A stretch of 30,333 nt of DNA from an uncultured Bacteroidales bacterium (GTDB lineage: Bacteria; Bacteroidota; Bacteroidia; Bacteroidales; UBA3663): NCBI GenBank assembly GCA_937899265.1, contig CALBPV010000131.1, forward strand, positions 1-30,333, read 5' to 3'. Every line of letters begins with the position of its first letter. The stretch's first letter is position 1. The notes under the pieces were generated by a model that worked only from the letters and a program-made list of their open reading frames with translations, did no database searches and was not told the DNA's origin. The position numbers and the translations under genes are program-made. Positions 1 to 6,436 of the stretch are shown here, in pieces.

Positions 1-10
1 ACTTTTCTGC

Positions 11-181
11 TTAAAAGTTGTAAAACCTAAGCACGATCTTTGATTTCCTGATTAACTGATTCTTGCCGCCCTCAGTCATCGTGCCAAACCTGCGCTGCAG
101 GGACTGATTAATGCTCTGTCCGCACAGTCGGAAGATGAGCTTGGAAAGTGACCGCCCGAGTTGATTTGGGGAGTGGGAAAA
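11..181 (-). other. Open stretch at left edge, coding status unclear
   Basis: A frame on the minus strand is open from 181 down to a stop at 11-13, but its only ATG (77-79) would give just 22 residues. A second open stretch of about 31 codons runs on the plus strand at about 56-151 without a start. Either could be a relic of a gene or chance. I recognise no family. From about 160 to 280 the DNA is AT-rich and I see nothing else in it. Confidence 0.15.
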
Positions 182-280
182 TTAGTTGGTAAAATTGATG
201 CAAAGTTAAGCTTTATTTGAATTATTTTGCATAATCTGAAGAAAAAATGAAGGGTTTGGTCATTTTTTTGTGACTTTTTA

Positions 281-311
281 TTTGTTTTTCATAAAAAACG
301 TATTATATTTG
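281..311 (+). promoter_or_regulatory. Bacteroidetes-type promoter for the RNA or leader at 318
   Basis: TTTG at 281-284 and TATATTTG at 304-311 match the -33 and -7 boxes of the main Bacteroidetes sigma factor, with 19 bases between them. Transcription would begin near 316-320. It is the only good promoter seen upstream of the four-gene cluster that begins at 593. Confidence 0.65.
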
Positions 312-317
312 CAGCGT

Positions 318-540
318 CATTTGGCTATTGTGTGGTCGGTGACGATTTTATTGGTTATAGAGGCGTTATGCCCATCTTCTTGTGTGAACGAAGCCTAGGA
401 AACTTCAAAGGTAATCAAGAAGTGGTCACAATAGCCCTCATGCTTCTCGCGTGGGGCTGTTATCCACATCTTATTACAAGGGTTATTCCTAGGGCCTGTT
501 CACAAAGATGTGTGGTATATAGTTCCACGCTTTTAATCTT
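318..540 (+). ncRNA. Structured non-coding RNA or operon leader (6S-like candidate)
   Basis: A long imperfect hairpin can form from three stacked helices: 373-378 with 505-510, 383-389 with 498-504, and 394-401 with 486-493 (21 pairs, with a 4-base bulge and a 4x4 internal loop). Its tip holds a second hairpin, 430-437 with 454-461 and 439-443 with 449-453 around a TTCTC loop. A competing fold pairs 323-332 with 427-436 (10 perfect pairs) and 376-382 with 416-422. The strong promoter just upstream and a weak terminator-like hairpin at 510-530 suggest a discrete RNA of about 220 bases. The long rod with an internal bubble recalls 6S RNA, known to be about this size in Bacteroides, but I cannot confirm the family. 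It may instead be the 5' leader of the gene at 593. The 71-codon GTG-started frame inside it resembles no protein I know. Confidence 0.5.
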
Positions 541-541
541 T
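510..541 (+). terminator. Weak terminator-like hairpin ending the RNA
   Basis: Bases 510-515 can pair with 525-530 (six pairs, one G-U) around a 9-base loop, followed by a T-rich tract from 531. The stem is short and shares G510 with the long hairpin, so read-through into the gene at 593 is quite possible. Confidence 0.3.
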
Positions 542-592
542 ATTTAATGCCAAAATTGGGACTATGCGGCAATAATATAGAATTACAGGAGT

Positions 593-1735
593 ATGAAAGT
601 TTACAAACTGATTCTTTTCTCTATCTCTCTTTTTATTGGAGTAACAGAAGCTAATGCTCAATCCTTGAGATATGCAAAGTCTCTTATAGAGAATGAACAG
701 TATCTCGAGGCAGCCAAGCAGTTGCGCCCTCTTGCTGATGGAGGCAATGCTGAGGCTCAATATCTTGCAGCTACGTTGTTTTTTGAGGGCAAAGGCGTCA
801 ACAAAAGTGACCAACAAGGTTACAAATATGCTACCATGGCGGCTGAACAATGCTATGAAGAAGCCATTAATCTTCTTTTGGAAAAAGGGGGCACTACAAA
901 AATGTATGACATTGCAAAACACTATTGTGACAAGTTCCCATCGCTCAAAAAGGGAAGGGTCGGCATAACTCTTTCCATGTGTTATTTGAAAGGGCTCGGT
1001 GTGGAACAAGATTTAATGCAGGGCACAGACCTCTTAGAGCAAAATGACAACTATGAGGCTACGCTTGCCGACCCAAAGAGTGCAAAACTATATTGGGATG
1101 GCAAAATGCAATTGGCCGACAAAAAGTGCATGGAAGACTATGCCGACTATCTGTATGGCAAGAAAGCCAAGGCGCTATACGAAAAAGTGACAGCCTACAT
1201 TTTTGATGTCTTGTATGAAGGGAAAAACGAGCCCTTAGAAGGGAATTCAAATAAAGGCATTGGCTGGGCTATGGCAGAAAAGGCGAATAGACTCTATAAT
1301 AAAGGGAATGCAGATTTGGCTCTGGTTTGGGCAACGAAAGCCAAAGACGCAGGGTCGGCTCTTGGCAAGGATATATATAACAAAATTACATACGTACCCC
1401 AAACCTACAGCATTTATCGAACCTCATCATCAACATCGTCATCTACGGATGTGCTCAAATTCGTGCAAGGCTACGACTACACGACCGTATATTTCAGATA
1501 CCACCAACGCGGATACAATAACTGGGTTGCTACCGGACAAGACACCTATCTTGTCTGCAGAGGGAAAAAATACAAACTCATAGGTACTTCCCTTCCCATG
1601 TTGCCTGTTAGAAAGACAGTACGACCTGGTGAGCAGGTTGATTACTACTGGAAGTTCGAGCGCATTCCCGACAATGCGACCGAATTTACAATATATGAGA
1701 ATGGCGACAGATACGGCTTCAAAATCGGAAATTAA
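593..1735 (+). CDS. Secreted Sel1/TPR-like repeat protein
   Basis: The 380-residue product begins with a clear signal peptide, probably cut after residue 22 (ANA before QSL), so it should act in the periplasm or at the surface. Residues about 24-265 are helical repeats of the Sel1/TPR kind: phrases such as YLEAAKQLRPLADGGNAEAQ and CYLKGLGVEQD carry the small-residue and GxGV pattern of Sel1 units, which serve as protein-binding scaffolds. A serine/threonine-rich linker (about 274-285) leads to a C-terminal part (about 288-380) that looks beta-rich and that I do not recognise. An AGGAG lies just before the ATG. It is first in a row of four co-directional envelope genes, 56 bases ahead of the WG-repeat lipoprotein. 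The partner is unknown; the Sel1 call is by pattern only. Confidence 0.75.
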   Translation: MKVYKLILFSISLFIGVTEANAQSLRYAKSLIENEQYLEAAKQLRPLADGGNAEAQYLAATLFFEGKGVNKSDQQGYKYATMAAEQCYEEAINLLLEKGGTTKMYDIAKHYCDKFPSLKKGRVGITLSMCYLKGLGVEQDLMQGTDLLEQNDNYEATLADPKSAKLYWDGKMQLADKKCMEDYADYLYGKKAKALYEKVTAYIFDVLYEGKNEPLEGNSNKGIGWAMAEKANRLYNKGNADLALVWATKAKDAGSALGKDIYNKITYVPQTYSIYRTSSSTSSSTDVLKFVQGYDYTTVYFRYHQRGYNNWVATGQDTYLVCRGKKYKLIGTSLPMLPVRKTVRPGEQVDYYWKFERIPDNATEFTIYENGDRYGFKIGN

Positions 1736-1791
1736 ACATCGCTACAAAAGAAAATTTATCATATTTGTATCAACACCCAAATAACATAAGT

Positions 1792-3417
1792 ATGAACAAA
1801 AGTATATTGTTTTATTGCTCTATGGTCACGATTGCACTTCTGAGCAGCTGTAACAAGAGTGAGAATACGCGTTTCAATCACGACTATCTCCCCGTGAAAC
1901 TATCTAAGGGTGACAACTGGAGCATCATTAACAAGAGCGGCAATGTAGTAGTGAAGGAAGAATATCCAGCTGATGCCAGTATCTCTCGCATTTATGACGG
2001 CACATATTGGGTCAGACAGAACAACAAGTACCAGCTCTTTAGTCTTGATAGCCCCAAAAAACCTCTCATTGATGAGGATTTTACAGCCGCAACAAAATTT
2101 TCTGCGGGTGTTTCTGCAGTTTCAAATCCCAATGAACCTATACGTGTCATTGGTACAGATGGTAAGACGATAGCAACATTGCCCACAAGCATAAAACGGT
2201 GCTTTGCTTTTTCGGAGAATGGGTATGCCGTAGTTTGTGACACCAATGACAAATACGGAATGATAGACAAAAAGGGACACATCACCATCCAACCCAATTA
2301 TGCATATTTAGCAGGAGAGAGCGAAGGCCTAGTTTTGGCAGTAAAAGAGTTAGGCAATTGGAAATACTCGATATTAGATACAAAAAACGGCAATCAACAA
2401 GGTGAAATTGAAGACAGCAAGTACGACTTGCAATCTTTAGTATTTAAAGACGGCAAGATTACGTCCGTTTATCAAGAGGACAAAGAATCCCCCATCGTAG
2501 TGCTTGACAAGTCGGGTCGGAGGCTCTTCGATATCAAGAGGTCGGCTGCCAACCAGTATCTTAAGGGCGAATCGTATGTGGATGGCTATATTGTATTCGC
2601 TAACAGTGAAGGCAAGTTTGGCATAGCAGACTCGAAAGGAGAGATGACCATTCGCCCGAAATATGACTTTATATTCAATTTGGGCAAGGGTATGTTCAGT
2701 GTGAATAAAAACGGCAAGTTCGGCATCGTGAATGCCGAAGATGAAACTGTGGTGGATTTTGACTACAAAGACACATACTGTCTCATGGGGGACAATTTCG
2801 TAATGATTAACAGCAACTGCTATTCATTGATAGATAAAAACGGCAAGGAAATCACATCGTTTGAGCAGGCTGGGATGGAAAGCTGTTCGACATATGCTGA
2901 ATACGTTGACATAACCAATCTCGCACGCAAATCTGCCGATGTAATTACAGCATTTGCCATGCCTCTCACAGCAGAACTACTGGCCAATCAGTACCATCTG
3001 AATGTGGATAATTATCATTATTCTTCAGATTGTAACCTCTCCAACAACTCAGATAAAGTTAGCCATGAATTTCGTATTTATTTCAATGGCCGAATGACTG
3101 AGGAGATGACCCATCAGGAGCAGGTCGATGACGGATGGTTCACAACCACACATACAGTGAGCGACGGCTGGACGTGGACGGATGCCACGATTAGTCATAT
3201 ACGAGGCACATTAACGATTAACGATCCAAATCTATCCGAAGAAAGATTCGAACAATCTCTCAAAAAGGCACTCAAAGACGATGCTTATGAAGAAACTGAT
3301 AACGAAACTTTGACAAAGGCGATAGAAAACAACGGCAAGACCTACGAAAGCCGCATCTCCCTTTCGAATTCTGGCGACAATCGCATATACATACGTATTG
3401 AACACATTGAAAAATAA
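1792..3417 (+). CDS. WG-repeat lipoprotein
   Basis: I chose the start at 1792 because the product then opens with a short basic end, a hydrophobic stretch and a lipobox ending at Cys20 (LLSSC); the frame is open 9 codons further upstream. The product is 541 residues long and probably anchored to a membrane by lipid. Residues about 38-370 hold several WG-type repeats, seen as recurring KFGI or KYGM phrases followed by D-x-KG and then an I-x-P-x-Y or similar end (for example KYGMIDKKGHITIQPNY). These repeats are common in Bacteroidetes and probably form beta-propeller-like binding folds. The last 140 residues, with a Trp-rich turn near WFTTTHTVSDGWTWTD, are not recognised. It lies between the Sel1 protein and the small lipoprotein, 13 bases before the latter. 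No enzyme motif is visible. Confidence 0.78.
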   Translation: MNKSILFYCSMVTIALLSSCNKSENTRFNHDYLPVKLSKGDNWSIINKSGNVVVKEEYPADASISRIYDGTYWVRQNNKYQLFSLDSPKKPLIDEDFTAATKFSAGVSAVSNPNEPIRVIGTDGKTIATLPTSIKRCFAFSENGYAVVCDTNDKYGMIDKKGHITIQPNYAYLAGESEGLVLAVKELGNWKYSILDTKNGNQQGEIEDSKYDLQSLVFKDGKITSVYQEDKESPIVVLDKSGRRLFDIKRSAANQYLKGESYVDGYIVFANSEGKFGIADSKGEMTIRPKYDFIFNLGKGMFSVNKNGKFGIVNAEDETVVDFDYKDTYCLMGDNFVMINSNCYSLIDKNGKEITSFEQAGMESCSTYAEYVDITNLARKSADVITAFAMPLTAELLANQYHLNVDNYHYSSDCNLSNNSDKVSHEFRIYFNGRMTEEMTHQEQVDDGWFTTTHTVSDGWTWTDATISHIRGTLTINDPNLSEERFEQSLKKALKDDAYEETDNETLTKAIENNGKTYESRISLSNSGDNRIYIRIEHIEK

Positions 3418-3430
3418 AGAGCTTCCTGTT

Positions 3431-3694
3431 ATGAAAGTTACTAATCGGTTCTGGGCAAGACTTTCTAAGGTATTTGTCTGCCTCGTCAGCATCTTGATGT
3501 TGACAGCTTGCAGCAGCGACGGCTTGCGCGTTTGGATGAATGAACATATTGTCATCAGCGCAATTGTAGGATTAGCCCTCGCAGCATTGGTTATATTTGG
3601 CATTATCTATCTGATTGGGTTGATTATAAGCTCTGTGGGGTTGGTTTTCTTTTGGGTAGCCTTCTTCTTTCTGCCCTTTTCCTTCGACGATTGA
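3431..3694 (+). CDS. Small membrane lipoprotein
   Basis: With the start at 3431 this encodes 87 residues: a signal peptide with lipobox LTAC (Cys27), a short polar link, and then a very hydrophobic region from about residue 38 to 83 long enough for two membrane passes, ending in FSFDD. An in-frame ATG at 3398 lies inside the previous gene and would put 11 extra residues before the signal peptide, so it is less likely. The stop is 3 bases from the next start, which points to co-expression with the SH3b membrane protein. I do not recognise the family. A lipid anchor plus membrane spans in so short a product is unusual, and it could be a small subunit of a complex with its neighbour. Confidence 0.6.
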   Translation: MKVTNRFWARLSKVFVCLVSILMLTACSSDGLRVWMNEHIVISAIVGLALAALVIFGIIYLIGLIISSVGLVFFWVAFFFLPFSFDD

Positions 3695-3697
3695 ACT

Positions 3698-4882
3698 ATG
3701 AAACATTTGTTGACAATCATTCTTTGCATAGCGGCATGTTGCATATCGCATGCCGCCACTTATCGAGTGACGGCAGAAATGCTCAATATGCGTTCTTTGC
3801 CTTCGGCTCAAGGCGATATCGTTTGTAAGCTTGAGAAAGATTCTGAGGTGGTAGGTCCCGACAGCATCGGGACGGCTTGGGTCTCGGTGCACTATCATGA
3901 CAATGTAGGCTATGTGAACGCCAAATACCTCAGCCTCGTAGAGTTGGAAGCCCCCAAAGTCTCATCAAATGCCACCGTCCGCCCCTGGTACTATCTGCTC
4001 GACTGGGAGGGCGAAGGATACAGATGGTTGGCATATGTCATATTGGGGATGGGGCTGCTGATGTGGGCCGAATTGAAGTTCTTGAGACGTATGGATCTCA
4101 GTTTTCTCGTTCCCGATGATTTTGGTAACAATCGCGGCAGCATCAATCTTTATCGATGGGTAAATGCCGGGGGCGTTATTATCTTTGCTACTACGACGTT
4201 TGTATATATTTGGCTCATGGGCAACAATGCCCTTTGGTTCATCATGGATGTAAGCCCCTGGTATTGGGTCGTGCTGAATTTCATTATTTTCATCTACGTT
4301 TTCATTGATCTTTTGGCATTCTTTATCCGTTCGGTGCTGGACATTACGCTATCCGTTTGGGTCAATGTGAAGGGTGTGATATTGTATGGACTCATTGCAT
4401 GGGTCTTGGGAGTATTTGGTTCTCTCGTTTGCATATTATTCCACCTCTCGCCTCACTACGTCTTAATCGCTGAGGGCCTGTTGCAAGCCGCCGCAGTGGT
4501 GATAATCCTCGTCAAAATGTCGCACACGGGTCATTTCCTTCTGGGGCTTTTCGCCGCTTTTATCTATCTTGCAGGTTCTGCTGCAATAGTGGCTCTGCTT
4601 ACTCCCATCGCGCTGATTTTCTTCCTGATTGTCGCCGCTGCCCTTGCTCTGAGCCTTGCGATATTTTTTGGCAAAATGCCCGGTGGAATACTTTCTATGA
4701 AGGATGGCATTCCCAATCCAATAGGAGTGCGCAGTGCAGACAGCACACCAGACAGAGAGGTATTCTACATCATCAATCCAGAGGGCAAGAATACGCGTTT
4801 GTTACAAATAAACGACGATTTGTTCGATGGTTCCGACGGATACTCCTATCAGCGGTTGAGTGGAGAGTTCAAAAGAATATAA
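3698..4882 (+). CDS. SH3b-domain multi-pass membrane protein
   Basis: The 394-residue product starts with a signal peptide (cleavage near residue 20, SHAA before TYR). A bacterial SH3 domain follows at about 21-82 with the hallmarks LNMRSLPS and GYVNAKYLS; such domains often bind peptidoglycan or peptides. From about 108 to 320 there are roughly seven hydrophobic segments, so the SH3 domain should face the periplasm. The last 70 residues are polar and seem soluble. SH3b plus membrane segments occurs in several Bacteroidetes proteins of unknown role. It is the last gene of the four-gene row, and its end overlaps an opposite-strand transposase remnant. No catalytic motif is visible and a function is not claimed. 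Confidence 0.72.
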   Translation: MKHLLTIILCIAACCISHAATYRVTAEMLNMRSLPSAQGDIVCKLEKDSEVVGPDSIGTAWVSVHYHDNVGYVNAKYLSLVELEAPKVSSNATVRPWYYLLDWEGEGYRWLAYVILGMGLLMWAELKFLRRMDLSFLVPDDFGNNRGSINLYRWVNAGGVIIFATTTFVYIWLMGNNALWFIMDVSPWYWVVLNFIIFIYVFIDLLAFFIRSVLDITLSVWVNVKGVILYGLIAWVLGVFGSLVCILFHLSPHYVLIAEGLLQAAAVVIILVKMSHTGHFLLGLFAAFIYLAGSAAIVALLTPIALIFFLIVAAALALSLAIFFGKMPGGILSMKDGIPNPIGVRSADSTPDREVFYIINPEGKNTRLLQINDDLFDGSDGYSYQRLSGEFKRI

Positions 4883-5049
4883 TAGTTTCCTCCGACTGCT
4901 CCTCGTCCATTCCAAGGTAAAGTATGCGTTCCAGCTCCGGCATAATCATGTATACCGTGAAGCAGATGCAGAAGTGTCTTTCTATCCTGTCGGCGTAGCC
5001 TATGGTAGGTGGGGCGCACGGCCAAGTCGAAGTCGCCGGTGAGCCACAT
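4869..5049 (-). pseudogene. Remnant of a DDE transposase C-terminus (frameshifted)
   Basis: On the minus strand one frame reads MWLTGDFDLAVRPTYHR and then loses sense. A shifted frame starting near 5000 carries on with GYADRIERHFCICFTVYM and PELERILYLGMDEEQSEET before a stop at 4869-4871. Joined by one frameshift, the order RPxYH, then RIExHFxICF, then ELERIL resembles the C-terminal end of IS4/IS1634-type transposases, where RP-x-YH, a HI/HF-x-CF helix and an LER-L end follow one another. I infer a decayed insertion sequence; no inverted repeats were found and the 5' part is missing. The fragment overlaps the last codons of the SH3b gene. The rest of 4883-5190 contains only hairpins. Confidence 0.4.
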
Positions 5050-5102
5050 TTACACAGAGGCGAGTCCCTGTGTTAAGAGATATCGCCCGTTCAAGGCTTT
5101 AT

Positions 5103-5115
5103 CCCAACGTTTGGG
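5103..5115. repeat. Small hairpin
   Basis: CCCAA (5103-5107) and TTGGG (5111-5115) form a 5-pair hairpin followed by TTAATC. It lies between the convergent ends of region 1 and the Nudix fusion gene and may help to end transcription. Another 6-pair repeat (ACACAG and CTGTGT) lies nearby at about 5052-5073. Confidence 0.25.
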
Positions 5116-5134
5116 TTAATCATACATCGACAAA

Positions 5135-5170
5135 AAGTCCCGCATTCAGGATAGGTGCGGGGCTTCTTGT
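5135..5170. terminator. Bidirectional terminator
   Basis: Bases 5135-5144 pair with 5156-5165 (ten pairs, one G-U) around an 11-base loop, with an A-run before (5132-5136) and a T-rich tract after. It can stop rightward transcripts from region 1 and leftward transcripts from the Nudix fusion gene, whose stop is at 5190. Confidence 0.65.
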
Positions 5171-5189
5171 TAACAATGTATGGTTCGTC

Positions 5190-6242
5190 CTACTCGTACC
5201 ACCCCTTCAGTTCGATGTAGTGACGGGCGAGGATTTCGGCCTGGCCGGGTTCGGTCTTCTTGATAAACTTGGCGGGCACTCCGGCCCAGATTTCATGGGG
5301 ACCGATTTGTGTGTTCTGTAAAACGAGGGCACCGGCAGCTACAATGGCTCCCTCGCCTATCTCGGCGTGGTCAAGCACCGTAGAACCCATCCCGATGAGT
5401 GCGCCGTCGTGAATCGTGCAGCCGTGGACACAGGCATTGTGGCCAATGGTGACATCGTTGCCGATGACAGCGGGAGCCGTCCAAGTCGAAACGTGAACGG
5501 TGGCATTGTCCTGCACGTTGCTTCGGTCGCCCAAAGTAATGGTATTCACATCGCCTCGCAGCACAGCTCCGTACCAAATGGAACAATCGTGACCGAGAGT
5601 AACCTGTCCGATAATGGCTGCATTTTCGGCAATGAAGCAGTCGGCGGGAATCACGGGACTCACGCCACAGAGCGGACGTACAATAGGTGCCGTCTGCAAG
5701 CCGGAAGGAGGAAGCAACGAAACGTCGGGTTCCGAGGTCAGGGGCAACAGAAAACGTTGGTATTCGCTCTCGAAATTGGGAGTGAAGACACCGGTTCCGA
5801 TGTTTTCGAGAATCTCCTGTCGGCTCCAGAAACGCCCCCCGTCAAGTTCCGTAGCGGAGGGCTTCACTTCACCGTCCCAAACAGCGCGGTTGACATAGAC
5901 GAGTTCCTTCTCGCGCGCGCTTTCAAACACATACATTCCCATGGGGAGCGGACGGAAGCCCGTGATGCCAAGCTCCTCGCCCACTTCGCGCCGCAGAGCC
6001 TCTGCAGGTGTCTCGCCGTAGTCGATATGTCCGCCGCAGGCTGTGTCCCATTTTCCAGGCTGAATATCTTTCCAGTCGGGACGGCGTTGGAGGTAGAGTT
6101 CTCCCTGCGAATTGAAGAGGTGGAGATGAACCACCGGGTGGAGCACTTTGCAGCCGTTGTGAGCCTCTCCGCGTGTAATCTTACCCGTCACATGCCCTCG
6201 GGCATCGACCACGGGAAATAATTCAGTCGAATTGTCTTTCAT
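5190..6242 (-). CDS. Nudix hydrolase / gamma-carbonic anhydrase-like fusion
   Basis: A single 350-residue frame joins two complete modules. Residues 1-168 form a Nudix domain of the IPP-isomerase-like branch, with a perfect Nudix box (GX5EX7REUXEEXGU) from G71 to I93; such enzymes cleave nucleoside-diphosphate-linked compounds, but the substrate is unknown. Residues about 185-350 form a left-handed beta helix of the gamma-carbonic anhydrase/YrdA/PaaY class, with RGDVNTITLGDRSNVQDN and the three expected metal-binding histidines at H250, H268 and H273, so zinc or iron binding is likely. A proline-rich linker (about 170-184) joins them. No signal peptide is seen, so it is probably cytosolic. 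The gene is alone on its strand with its own promoter at 6280-6311. Whether the second half hydrates CO2 or only binds metal cannot be told. Confidence 0.88.
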   Translation of the reverse strand: MKDNSTELFPVVDARGHVTGKITRGEAHNGCKVLHPVVHLHLFNSQGELYLQRRPDWKDIQPGKWDTACGGHIDYGETPAEALRREVGEELGITGFRPLPMGMYVFESAREKELVYVNRAVWDGEVKPSATELDGGRFWSRQEILENIGTGVFTPNFESEYQRFLLPLTSEPDVSLLPPSGLQTAPIVRPLCGVSPVIPADCFIAENAAIIGQVTLGHDCSIWYGAVLRGDVNTITLGDRSNVQDNATVHVSTWTAPAVIGNDVTIGHNACVHGCTIHDGALIGMGSTVLDHAEIGEGAIVAAGALVLQNTQIGPHEIWAGVPAKFIKKTEPGQAEILARHYIELKGWYE

Positions 6243-6279
6243 CTTGTTTTATGCTCAAAAAAAATGAAATAATTTGGAG

Positions 6280-6311
6280 CAAAGATAAGCCATTGAAGCC
6301 AATAAACCAAA
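6280..6311 (-). promoter_or_regulatory. Promoter of the Nudix fusion gene
   Basis: On the minus strand TTTG (6308-6311) and TATCTTTG (6280-6287) are 20 bases apart, matching the Bacteroidetes consensus. Transcription would start near 6274, leaving a leader of about 30 bases before the ATG at 6242. Confidence 0.65.
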
Positions 6312-6347
6312 AACTTTAGCTCAAAAAACACAAAAATCGTGCAAAAA

Positions 6348-6379
6348 TTTGGAAGATTGTGAAATTTTGACTATATTTG
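6348..6379 (+). promoter_or_regulatory. Promoter of parC
   Basis: TTTG at 6348-6351 and TATATTTG at 6372-6379, with 20 bases between, form a good Bacteroidetes promoter about 60 bases before the parC start. It is divergent from the Nudix-fusion promoter, so both share a 194-base intergenic region. Confidence 0.65.
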
Positions 6380-6436
6380 CTGCGCCAAAATTTGCTTTGA
6401 CGGCAAAAAGCATATCTAACCAACGTTAATTCATCT

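Noticed and set aside
1..160. CRISPR, attachment site or rRNA end at the left edge
   Set aside because: No repeated units, no tRNA-end duplication and no rRNA-like sequence could be found.
332..547. 71-codon GTG-started frame
   Set aside because: It lies wholly in the paired RNA region, has no recognisable domain, and its start falls about 15 bases from the likely transcription start.
4860..5042. 60-codon plus-strand frame after the SH3b gene
   Set aside because: It overlaps the previous gene in another frame and is antisense to the more convincing transposase remnant.
5367..6221. 284-codon plus-strand frame antisense to the Nudix fusion
   Set aside because: The minus-strand product has complete Nudix and beta-helix motifs; this one has none.
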